A stretch of DNA of 64,000 bases from an uncultured Opitutia bacterium (GTDB lineage: Bacteria > Verrucomicrobiota > Verrucomicrobiia > Opitutales > UBA953), in NCBI GenBank assembly GCA_945957395.1, contig CAMFKE010000001.1, positions 186,001 to 250,000 on the forward strand. Reading direction: 5' to 3'. Positions 17,232 to 24,934 of this stretch are shown piece by piece. Both the position numbers and the translations under genes were made by a program. The notes under the pieces were generated by a model that did not search any database, was not told where the DNA came from, and saw only the letters and a list, made by a program, of their open reading frames with translations. How positions within the stretch are numbered: position 1 is the stretch's first letter; every line of letters starts with the position of its first letter.

Positions 17232-17843
17232 TTACCAGCCCAGGTTGATGAACGGGAAGCCTCGGCCGAGGCCGCGGTTGCCGATGTCGCCCCAGCTGCG
17301 ATCGAGGACCATGTTCCACAGGCCCAGCTGCACGCCCTTGAGCTTGTCGGTGAAGTTCACGAAGCCCAGCTGCGCGCCGGTCACGGACTTGGCCTTGTTC
17401 ACGAAGCCCAGCTGCGCGCCCCAGATTTCCGTCTTGGAGCCCCAGGTGACGGCGCCGAACTGCGCGCCGCTGACCTCGGTGGAGGCGGCGGTGGAGTAGT
17501 TGACGAAGCCGAAGGTGGCGCCGTTGACCTCGCGGCCGTACTGGTTGACGACGGCGAACTGGGCGCCGTTGAGCTTGCCGCCCACATGGTTGTAGCAGGG
17601 GGGCAGGAAAATGCAGAACTGAAGGCCGGTCATGTCGCCGGTGACGGAGTTGCCCGTACCGAAGTCCACGCCTTTGACATTACGGTTTTCACCATAGATG
17701 TTGAGTCGAACGCCGCTGATGTCCTCCGAGGGGGGGACGACCTGCATATCCGGGGCCCAGAAGGCGGCGTTGAACCCCTTGGCCGCGAAGGCGGAGCAGG
17801 AGATCGCGCTGAAGGCGAGGGCGGTGAGTGCGAGTTTTTTCAT
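17232..17843 (-). CDS. Secreted protein with GAQLGFVN-type surface repeats
   Basis: This 203-residue protein begins with a signal peptide (MKKLALTALAFSAISCSAFA). From about residue 85 it has six or so repeats of roughly 15-20 residues with the core G.QfG.vn (GAQFAVVN, GATFGFVN, GAQFGAVT, GAQLGFVN twice, GVQLGLWN). This pattern matches the LA_2272-type surface repeat, which should form a stacked beta solenoid or barrel-like sheet outside the inner membrane. It ends in an aromatic residue (INLGW), consistent with an outer-membrane location. The function is unknown. It has its own terminator and is divergent from the radical-SAM gene. Confidence 0.75.
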   Translation of the reverse strand: MKKLALTALAFSAISCSAFAAKGFNAAFWAPDMQVVPPSEDISGVRLNIYGENRNVKGVDFGTGNSVTGDMTGLQFCIFLPPCYNHVGGKLNGAQFAVVNQYGREVNGATFGFVNYSTAASTEVSGAQFGAVTWGSKTEIWGAQLGFVNKAKSVTGAQLGFVNFTDKLKGVQLGLWNMVLDRSWGDIGNRGLGRGFPFINLGW

Positions 17844-17871
17844 GATGCGTGCGATGGTATTGGGTTATGTT

Positions 17872-17885
17872 TGTTCGGGGGAACG
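17872..17885. promoter_or_regulatory. Imperfect LexA-type palindrome (TGTTC-N4-GAACG)
   Basis: Nine of ten half-site bases match the TGTTC-N4-GAACA motif described for Verrucomicrobia LexA. It is 29 bp upstream of the surface-repeat gene and 132 bp upstream of the radical-SAM gene. One mismatch and a GC-only spacer make it weak. Confidence 0.25.
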
Positions 17886-18016
17886 CCCGTTGGTCTATCC
17901 GGGCGACCTCTCAGGTCAAAATTTCAATCGTCACAGGATTGGCAAAGTCCCCCGGGTTTGGCTAAGCGCAACGGCGCCTTGCCATGGGGGCGCTACCCCG
18001 TATTGCCTGCCGCGCG

Positions 18017-19459
18017 ATGAACAAAAACTCCCCCGGGAAGCGCGTCCTGTTGGTTAATCTGAACAAGTACGACCAACCCCATCCGATTTACCCGCTGGGC
18101 CTCGCGTATATCAACGGCGCCCTCCTGGAAGCCGGCTACGAGACGCGCATCTGGGATCATTTCGCCCATGGCGAGACGGCCACCGTCGCCGACTTCGTTC
18201 GCGATTTTCGTCCCGACTATGTGGGCCTTTCCCTGCGCAACATCGACAATGTGCAGAGCCACAATCCGCATTCGTTTGTCGAGAGCCTCATGGGCGCCTG
18301 CCGCGACATCCGCGCGCTCACCCGCGTGCCCATCATTCTCGGCGGCAGCGGCTACTCCGTTTTCCCCCGCGAAATCCTGAAGTTCTCCGACGCCGACTAC
18401 GGCGTCATGGGCGAGGGCGAAATCGTGCTGGTCGAGCTTCTTCGCGCGCTGGACGAGGGGCGTTCGCCCCGCGACATCCCCGGTCTGGTCTGGCGTGAGC
18501 CGGACGGCTCGGTGGGGTCGCTGGCGCGAGACGCGCGCAAGGTGTGTTTCTCGGCGCACCCGACGCACGACGCGGAGGTCATGAACGGTTACCTTTCCCG
18601 CGGCTCGCTGCCCGGCGTGCAGACCCAGCGCGGATGCCCGCTGGCCTGCTGCTACTGCACTTACCCGCTCATCGAGGGGCGTCGCAGCCGCGTACGTTCC
18701 GGAGAGGAGATCGCCGAGGAGTTGGCGAAGATGTCGGCCATGGGCGTGCGCGAGGCGTTCATCGTCGATTCCGTTTTCAACACCAGCGAGGAGCACGCCA
18801 CCGCCGTTTGCGAGGCGCTCATCCGCGCCGAAAACAAGGTCACCTGGGGCTGCTTCCTCAAGCCGCGCTTCCTTGGCAAGCCGTTGCTCTCGCTCATGAA
18901 GCGCGCCGGCATGAGCCACCTCGAGTTCGGTTCCGACAGTTTTTCCGATCCGGTGCTGCGCGCCTACAAGAAGAGCTTCAACTACGAGCATATCCGCCAG
19001 TGCAGCCACGACGCCTACGAGCTGGGCATCAAGTACGCTCACTTCCTCATCTTCGGCGGCCCGGGCGAGACCCCCGACACGCTGGAGGAGACGCTCGCGC
19101 GCGCCGCCACCCTGCCCGGCGCCATCTACTTCACGACCATCGGCATGCGCATCTACCCGGGCACGCCCCTTTGGAAGACCTCCGGCCCCGACGCCACCGG
19201 CGAGACCACCGAGGATTTCCTTTTCGAGCCGCGCTTCCACATCGAGAAGCCCCTGACCGTCACCGGCATCTACAATCGGCTCAACGAGGTCCGGCTCAAG
19301 TCCTCCAACTGGGTCGTCGGCGACCCGCCTCAGGAGTTCAACGAGACCATGGACAAGCTGCGTCGCCGCGGACGCACCGGCCCCATGTGGGAATACATCG
19401 AGGTGCTTCAGCGCCGCGCCCTTGAGCACGACCCCGAAAGCCTCGTCGTGCGCCGCTGA
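18017..19459 (+). CDS. B12-binding-domain radical SAM protein
   Basis: The protein has 480 residues. The N-terminal part (to about 150) is a cobalamin-binding-type Rossmann domain (RVLLVNLNKYDQ, YPLGLAYINGALLEAGYE, DYVGLSLRNIDN, ILGGSGYSVFPREIL). The radical-SAM domain follows with CPLACCYCTYPLIEG near residue 205 and GGPGETPDTLEETL near 350. The family includes enzymes annotated in lipid and hopanoid modification; the exact reaction is not readable. The start MNKNSPGKRVLLVN is chosen over an ATG 33 bases upstream because it directly precedes the conserved strand. It is a single-gene unit. Confidence 0.85.
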   Translation: MNKNSPGKRVLLVNLNKYDQPHPIYPLGLAYINGALLEAGYETRIWDHFAHGETATVADFVRDFRPDYVGLSLRNIDNVQSHNPHSFVESLMGACRDIRALTRVPIILGGSGYSVFPREILKFSDADYGVMGEGEIVLVELLRALDEGRSPRDIPGLVWREPDGSVGSLARDARKVCFSAHPTHDAEVMNGYLSRGSLPGVQTQRGCPLACCYCTYPLIEGRRSRVRSGEEIAEELAKMSAMGVREAFIVDSVFNTSEEHATAVCEALIRAENKVTWGCFLKPRFLGKPLLSLMKRAGMSHLEFGSDSFSDPVLRAYKKSFNYEHIRQCSHDAYELGIKYAHFLIFGGPGETPDTLEETLARAATLPGAIYFTTIGMRIYPGTPLWKTSGPDATGETTEDFLFEPRFHIEKPLTVTGIYNRLNEVRLKSSNWVVGDPPQEFNETMDKLRRRGRTGPMWEYIEVLQRRALEHDPESLVVRR

Positions 19460-19497
19460 GCGGTTTTGCCGCTCTCGTCGCCAAGTCCGAAACGAAC

Positions 19498-19526
19498 AAA
19501 CCCCGCGCCGTGAGGGCGCGGGGTTT
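19498..19526. terminator. Bidirectional terminator between the radical-SAM gene and pnp
   Basis: A perfect 12-bp stem (AAACCCCGCGCC / GGCGCGGGGTTT) encloses a short GTGAG loop between convergent genes. Confidence 0.9.
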
Positions 19527-19572
19527 GTCGTAGGTTGTCCGGGGCGGGCGTTTTCAGGCGCCCTAGCCGGGG

Positions 19573-21897
19573 TTACTCGGCGTCGGTGATGGGGTCGACG
19601 GGCTTGTCGTGGGCGCGGTTGTGGTGGCGGTCGCCACCTTCGCTGCGCTCGCGACGCTCGCCGCCTTCGCGACGGGGGCGGTCGCCACGCTCGCCGCGGA
19701 AGCCGCCGCGGTCGCCGTCACGGCGGGGGCGGTCGCCGCCCTCGGGCTTGGCGTTGGGGGTGTAGGGACGGCCTTCCTTCTCGGCGATGGCGGCGCGGCG
19801 CGAGAGGCGCACGCGGCCCTTGTCGTCGATGCCCACGCACTTGACGATGATCTCGTCACCGAGCTTGCAGACGTCCTCGACCTTCGCGACGCGGAAGTCG
19901 GCGAGTTCGGAGACGTGCACGAGGCCTTCCTGACCGGGGAGGCACTCGACGAAGGCGCCGAACTCCTTGATGGAGCGCACGATGCCCTTGTAGGTCTTGT
20001 TGATCTCGATCTGGGCGGCGAGGATGTTGACCTCGTGGAGGGCGCGCTGGAGCGATTCGGCGTTGGAGGCGAAGATGGACAGCCAGCCGGAGTCATCCTG
20101 GTCGATGTCGATCTGCACGCCGCAGAATTCCTGGATGCGCTTGATGTTCTTGCCGCCGGGGCCGATGAGGGCGCCGATCTTGTCGCCGGGAATCTTGGCG
20201 CGGTGGATGCGGGGGGCGGAGGGCTTCACCTCGGTGGAGGCCTCGGCCTTGGTCTCGGCCATAATGTCGAGGATGCGGTCGCGGGCCACCTTGTTCTGGG
20301 CGATGGCCTTCTTGGCGATTTCGAAGGGCAGGCCGTGGATCTTCAGGTCGAGCTGGAAGCCGGTGATGCCGGCCTTGGTGCCGCAGATCTTGAAGTCCAT
20401 GTCGCCGAAGTGGTCTTCGGCGCCGATGATGTCGGTGAGGATGACATGGCGCGCGATGGTGCCGTCCTTCTCTTCGGACACCATGCCCACGGAGATGCCG
20501 GCGACGGGGGCGAGCAGGGGCACGCCGGCGTCGAGGAGCGCGAGGGTGCCGCCGCACACGGAGGCCATCGAGGTGGAACCGTTCGACTCCATGATCTCGG
20601 AGGAGAGGCGGATGGAGTAGGGGAAGTCCTGCTCGGAGGGGAGCACGGGCAGCAGCGAACGCTCGGCGAGCGCGCCGTGGCCGATCTCGCGGCGGGACTG
20701 GGCGCCGAAGCGGCCGGTCTCACCCACGGAGAAGGGCGGGAAGTTGTAGTGCAGGATGAAGGACTTGTTCTTCGGGCCGCCGGTGATGCCGTCGAGCTCC
20801 TGCGAGTCCTTGGAGGTGCCGAGGGTGGCGATGACGACGCCCTGGGTCTCGCCGCGCTGGAAGAGCGAGGAGCCGTGCACGCGGGGGAGCACTTCGGTGG
20901 CGCAGGAGATGGCGCGGAGGGTCTGGCCGTCGCGGCCGTCGGCGCGCTTGCCGCCGCCGAGGATGGTGTTGCGGTAGACTTCTTCCTGAAGCTTTTCGAA
21001 GGCGAGCTTCACGTGGCGCGGATCGTAGGAGCCGGCGGCGAGCTTGGCTTCGCAGGCGACCTTGGCGTCGGCGATGACGGCGGACACGGCGTTGGCGCGG
21101 TCCTGCTTCTTTTCCTGGTAAACGGCCTTGGCGAGGGCGTTGTCCTTGTTGGCGACTTCGCGGCAGATCTCGACGACCTTGGCGTCGGCGACGACGAGCG
21201 GGTAAACACGCTTGGTCTTGGCGTACTTGGCGGCGAGCTCGCGCTGGGCGGCGATGATGGGCTGGATGGCCTTGTGGGCGAACTCCAGGGCTTCGACGAA
21301 GCGCTCGTCCGGAATCTGGTCGGCGGAGCCTTCGATCATCATCATGTCGCGCTCGTTGCCGACATAGACGAGGTCGAGGGTGGAGTCGAACATCTGCTCG
21401 TTCGTCGGGTTGGCGACGAACTCGCCGTTGATTTCGGCGATGCGCACGCAGCCGATGGGGCCGTTCCAGGGGATGTCGGAGCAGAGGAGGGCGGCGGAGG
21501 CGCCGTTCACCATCATCATATCCGGCTCGTTCTTGCCGTCGGCGGACATGAGCAGGCCGATGACCTGCACTTCATTCAGGAAGCCTTCAGGGAAGAGCGG
21601 GCGCAGGGGACGGTCGCACAGGCGCGAAGTGAGGATTTCCTTTTCGGAGGGCTTGCCTTCGCGACGGAAGAAGCCGCCCGGGAAGCGACCGGCGGCGGCG
21701 AACTTCTCGCGGTAGTCGACGGTGAGGGGGAAGAAGTCCTGGTCGGGCGAGCGGAGGCCTTCGGCGGCGGTCGCGGCGACGAACATGACGGTGTCGCCCT
21801 GGCGGACGGTCACGGCGCCATTGGCCTGACGGCCGATGCTGCCGGTGGAGATGGTGAAGCCGAGGCCGGGGACGGTCACGGAGAATTCCTGATTCAT
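19573..21897 (-). CDS. pnp: Polyribonucleotide nucleotidyltransferase (PNPase)
   Basis: PNPase is the phosphorolytic 3'-5' exoribonuclease of RNA decay. Two RNase PH domains are evident ([48 protein letters not shown]), followed by a KH domain ([19 protein letters not shown]) and an S1 domain ([28 protein letters not shown]). The 774-residue length exceeds the usual 700-710 because of a C-terminal Arg/Gly/Asp-rich tail ([20 protein letters not shown]), likely flexible and RNA-binding. rpsO, its common partner, is not adjacent. Confidence 0.97.
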   Translation of the reverse strand: MNQEFSVTVPGLGFTISTGSIGRQANGAVTVRQGDTVMFVAATAAEGLRSPDQDFFPLTVDYREKFAAAGRFPGGFFRREGKPSEKEILTSRLCDRPLRPLFPEGFLNEVQVIGLLMSADGKNEPDMMMVNGASAALLCSDIPWNGPIGCVRIAEINGEFVANPTNEQMFDSTLDLVYVGNERDMMMIEGSADQIPDERFVEALEFAHKAIQPIIAAQRELAAKYAKTKRVYPLVVADAKVVEICREVANKDNALAKAVYQEKKQDRANAVSAVIADAKVACEAKLAAGSYDPRHVKLAFEKLQEEVYRNTILGGGKRADGRDGQTLRAISCATEVLPRVHGSSLFQRGETQGVVIATLGTSKDSQELDGITGGPKNKSFILHYNFPPFSVGETGRFGAQSRREIGHGALAERSLLPVLPSEQDFPYSIRLSSEIMESNGSTSMASVCGGTLALLDAGVPLLAPVAGISVGMVSEEKDGTIARHVILTDIIGAEDHFGDMDFKICGTKAGITGFQLDLKIHGLPFEIAKKAIAQNKVARDRILDIMAETKAEASTEVKPSAPRIHRAKIPGDKIGALIGPGGKNIKRIQEFCGVQIDIDQDDSGWLSIFASNAESLQRALHEVNILAAQIEINKTYKGIVRSIKEFGAFVECLPGQEGLVHVSELADFRVAKVEDVCKLGDEIIVKCVGIDDKGRVRLSRRAAIAEKEGRPYTPNAKPEGGDRPRRDGDRGGFRGERGDRPRREGGERRERSEGGDRHHNRAHDKPVDPITDAE

Positions 21898-22078
21898 AGG
21901 ATGTGTTTTGGGGGTGTTTCTTGGGTGCCAGGCGGGATTGCCCGGCGGGTTCTTTGCCTTTTGGAAGCGCTCGTCGTGATGAGGGAACGGGGGCCGGTTT
22001 CAAGTTTTCAATTGGCTCATTATGCACCGCCTGCTGCGCAAAAAAGGGGGGGCGGTGCGAGGTGGGCGGACAAAACGA

Positions 22079-22108
22079 AGCCCCCCGCACCGGTGGGTGC
22101 GAGGGGCT
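22079..22108 (-). terminator. Hairpin downstream of pilT
   Basis: AGCCCC.CGCACC pairs with GGTGCG.GGGGCT around a GGT loop. The T-content after it on the minus strand is moderate (CTTCGTTTTG), so termination is likely but not certain. Confidence 0.65.
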
Positions 22109-22141
22109 GTCGGGTCGGGGGGGGGGGCGAAGGTTGCCGGT

Positions 22142-23251
22142 TTATCCGACCACGCCGCCGCCCTGAAGGAAGATGCCCTTGAGGTTCATCTCCAGCGCCT
22201 TCGCGTTGGGCGAACGCTGCAGGCCGTCCTGACGCGAGATCATGCCGCTCTTGATGAGGCGCAGCAGGTCGGCGTTGAAGGTCTTGGAGCCCGATTCCTT
22301 GTTCGCCTCGATGACATCGCCGATCTTTTCGAACTGGCCGTCGATGATGATCTTACGGGCGAGCGAATCGATGACGAAGATCTCGACGACGGGCACGCGG
22401 CCTCCGCCTTCGAGCTTCGGGCAAAGTTGCTGGGAGATGATGGCGCGGAGGCTTCCGGCGATGGTGCGTCGCAGGCCCATCTGTTCCTCGGGGGGGAAGA
22501 AGTCGAAGAGGCGCTGGATGGCCTGCTGCGCATTCGAGGCGTGCAGCGTGCCGAACACGAGGTGACCCGTCTCGGCCGCGTTCAGGGCGGTCTCGAAGGT
22601 TTCGCCGTCGCGCATTTCTCCCACCAGGATGACATCGGGGTCCTGACGCATGGCGGACTTGAGGCCCAGCATGAAGTCGGGCGCGTCGATGCCGATCTCG
22701 CGCTGGCTGAAGACCGATTTCTTGTCGCGGAAGATGAACTCGATGGGGTCCTCGAGGGTGACCACATGCAGGTCGTACTGCTCGTTCATGTGGTCGAGCA
22801 TGGCGGCCAGCGTGGAGCTTTTGCCCGAGCCGGTGGCGCCGCAGATGAGCACGATGCCGTCGTTGGCCTCGCAGAGTTTTTTGAAGACTGCGGGTTCGTG
22901 ATTGAGCTCCTCGAAGGAGGGCGGGTGGCTCTTCACCACGCGGAAGACCATGCTGGGCGCGTTGCGCTGGAAGAAGGCGTTCACGCGGAATCGGCCCAAC
23001 CCGCGATGCGCGAGGTCGTACGAATAGTCGACCTGCCGGTTGTCATGCCACTTCGACGCAAATTGGTGCGGCAGCGAAACCTCGATGAACTCAATGATCT
23101 GCTGGGCGGTGATCGGCTCCATCTCGACCGGCTCCAGGTGCCCGGTGATGCGCAGGTAGGCGGGTTTTCCCGACTTGAGATGGATGTCGCTGGCACCGTT
23201 CTCAACCGCCAGCTGAAGCAGGCTGTCGAATAGATTTTGGGTTTCGGACAT
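22142..23251 (-). CDS. pilT: Type IV pilus retraction ATPase PilT
   Basis: PilT powers pilus retraction for twitching motility and DNA uptake. The 369-residue protein has the PilT/PilU layout: N-terminal PAS-like region (ASDIHLKSGKPAYLRITG), Walker A ICGATGSGKSSTLAAM, Asp box TLEDPIEFIFRDKKSVFSQREIG, Walker B ILVGEMRDGET and the His box TGHLVFGTLHASNAQQAI. The start MSETQNLFDSLLQLAV at 23251 is chosen; the frame is open far upstream, but that is antisense to dapA. The C-terminus is glycine-rich (LQGGGVVG). No other pilus gene is next to it. Confidence 0.94.
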   Translation of the reverse strand: MSETQNLFDSLLQLAVENGASDIHLKSGKPAYLRITGHLEPVEMEPITAQQIIEFIEVSLPHQFASKWHDNRQVDYSYDLAHRGLGRFRVNAFFQRNAPSMVFRVVKSHPPSFEELNHEPAVFKKLCEANDGIVLICGATGSGKSSTLAAMLDHMNEQYDLHVVTLEDPIEFIFRDKKSVFSQREIGIDAPDFMLGLKSAMRQDPDVILVGEMRDGETFETALNAAETGHLVFGTLHASNAQQAIQRLFDFFPPEEQMGLRRTIAGSLRAIISQQLCPKLEGGGRVPVVEIFVIDSLARKIIIDGQFEKIGDVIEANKESGSKTFNADLLRLIKSGMISRQDGLQRSPNAKALEMNLKGIFLQGGGVVG

Positions 23252-23348
23252 GGGGGTGGGGATTTGGGATTGTCTAAATGGCGGGGTGTCGGCAGGGATG
23301 ACCGCGTTTAATCGGACTTGTCCGGCCACCCTCCACAGGATTACCAGA

Positions 23349-24263
23349 ATGAACACCGGAAAAACCTTCGACACAACCCCTTTTTGCGGCGCCCACACCG
23401 CGCTGATCACCCCTTTCCGCGACGGCTCCGTCGCCTTCGACGAGCTGCGCAGCCTTGTTGATTTCCAGGTCGACGGGGGCATCGACGGCCTGGTGGCCGT
23501 GGGCACCACGGGCGAGTCGCCCACGCTCGACCACGACGAGCATATCGAGGTCATCGCCAAAATCGTCGAGTACGCCCGCAAGCGCGTGCCTGTCATGGCC
23601 GGCACCGGCTCCAACTCCACGGACGAGGCGGTGGACCTGACGGTGCGCGCCGACCGCGCGGGTGCCGACGCCTTCCTGATTGTCGCGCCCTATTACAACA
23701 AGCCGACCCAGGAGGGGCAGTTCCGCCACTTCGCGAAGATCGCCGAATCCACGGCCAAGCCCATCATCCTTTACTCCATCCCCGGCCGCTGCGGCGTCGA
23801 GATCGACACCGACACCGTCGTGCGTCTGCGTGAGAAGTTCCCCAACATCGTGGGCATCAAGGAGGCCGGAGGTTCCTGCGACAAGGTGTCTCGCCTCGTG
23901 CGCGCCCTCGACAAGGACTTCGTGGTGCTCTCCGGCGACGACAGCCTCACGCTGCCGTTCGTCTCGCTCGGCGCCCGCGGCGTGATCTCCGTGGCGTCGA
24001 ACTGGCTGCCCCGCGACATCGCCGACCTGGTGCGCTTCGCGCGCTCCGGGGACGCCGCCGGCGCGCTGCGCCTGCACAACCGTCTCGCCGACCTGTTCGG
24101 CAAGATGTTCATCGAGTCCAACCCGGCGCCCATCAAGCACATCCTCAAGCGCGCCGGCCTCATCTCCTCGGACTCCCTGCGCCTTCCCATGGTCGAGCTC
24201 AGTGATCGCGCCCGCCCCGTCGTCGACGCCGCGATGGACGCGTACCTGGCCGCCCGGGCGTAA
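23349..24263 (+). CDS. dapA: 4-hydroxy-tetrahydrodipicolinate synthase
   Basis: DapA condenses pyruvate with aspartate semialdehyde in lysine/diaminopimelate synthesis. The 304-residue protein has GTTGESPTLDHDEH, the tyrosine motif VAPYYNKPTQEGQ and the Schiff-base lysine in NIVGIKEAGG. The start MNTGKTFDTTPFCGAHTALITPF at 23349 fits the family; the frame is open further upstream but without similarity. dapB lies about 4 kb downstream on the same strand but not in the same operon. A strong terminator follows. Confidence 0.96.
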   Translation: MNTGKTFDTTPFCGAHTALITPFRDGSVAFDELRSLVDFQVDGGIDGLVAVGTTGESPTLDHDEHIEVIAKIVEYARKRVPVMAGTGSNSTDEAVDLTVRADRAGADAFLIVAPYYNKPTQEGQFRHFAKIAESTAKPIILYSIPGRCGVEIDTDTVVRLREKFPNIVGIKEAGGSCDKVSRLVRALDKDFVVLSGDDSLTLPFVSLGARGVISVASNWLPRDIADLVRFARSGDAAGALRLHNRLADLFGKMFIESNPAPIKHILKRAGLISSDSLRLPMVELSDRARPVVDAAMDAYLAARA

Positions 24264-24275
24264 GCTCGTTTTGAA

Positions 24276-24322
24276 AACGCCGCCGGCGCCGGGTTCACAG
24301 GGAACCGGTTCCGGCGGCGTTC
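24276..24322 (+). terminator. Long hairpin terminator after dapA
   Basis: AACGCCGCCGG and CCGGCGGCGTT enclose a second paired segment (CCGGGTTC / GGAACCGG), followed by CTTTTGGG. Confidence 0.85.
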
Positions 24323-24348
24323 TTTTGGGCATCCCCCTCCATCTTCTC

Positions 24349-24906
24349 ATGAAACGCCCCGTTTTCGTTTTGTTCGCCGCCATGGCGCTCGCCCCGTTCG
24401 CCGCTGAAGCCGCCACGCCGGTGAAGAAACCGTCGAAGAATCCGGCGCTGGCCCAGACCTGGGTGGCCAACGCCAAGACTTACGAGGGCAAGAAGGTCAC
24501 CACTTCCGTCATCGAGTATTCGGATTTGGGCAGTGTTTCCTCCGACGCCCCCTATGCCATTGTCCCGATTGTGACCGGCACCCCCGGGGGCGAGGCGGGC
24601 GATGAGATCGCCGCGGTCGTACCGACGGCCCGGCTCCGGTCTTTCGTCGAGTCGCTCGGCTCGAAAAAGGTAGGCAAGGGCGGCTCGTTCGGCGCCAAGG
24701 TGCAGTATGCGAGCGTCACCGGCACCTTTGTCACCCTCGGCGGCGAGCCCGCGCTGGTCATCGGCGAGGTGAGCGACGCCGTCAAGGCCATCAAGCCTTC
24801 CGCCCTGCTCGCCGAACAGCGCGCCGCTGGCGCAACCTCCGGTGAAAAGCCCGCCGAGGAGCCCGCCGCTCCCGCCGGCAAGAAAGAGAAAAAGAAGGGC
24901 AAGTGA
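24349..24906 (+). CDS. Secreted hypothetical protein with lysine-rich C-terminus
   Basis: The protein has 185 residues and begins with a clear signal peptide (MKRPVFVLFAAMALAPFAAEA). The mature part has one compact domain (about residues 35-150, rich in strand-like VTG.PALVIGEVSDAVKAIKPS) and an Ala/Pro/Glu/Lys tail ending KKEKKKGK. I do not recognise the family. It is probably periplasmic. It lies just behind the dapA terminator and is convergent with the helicase gene with only 28 bp between them and no clear terminator. Confidence 0.65.
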   Translation: MKRPVFVLFAAMALAPFAAEAATPVKKPSKNPALAQTWVANAKTYEGKKVTTSVIEYSDLGSVSSDAPYAIVPIVTGTPGGEAGDEIAAVVPTARLRSFVESLGSKKVGKGGSFGAKVQYASVTGTFVTLGGEPALVIGEVSDAVKAIKPSALLAEQRAAGATSGEKPAEEPAAPAGKKEKKKGK

Positions 24907-24934
24907 GCCTTTCGTCGGCCCTGCCGGATTCTCC

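Noticed and set aside
19609-22182. 857-codon open frame opposite pnp
   Set aside because: Antisense shadow of pnp; low-complexity Gly/Asp/Val/Ala content and no motif.
22142-23620. Longer PilT start at 23620
   Set aside because: The added part is antisense to dapA and contains no PilT similarity.
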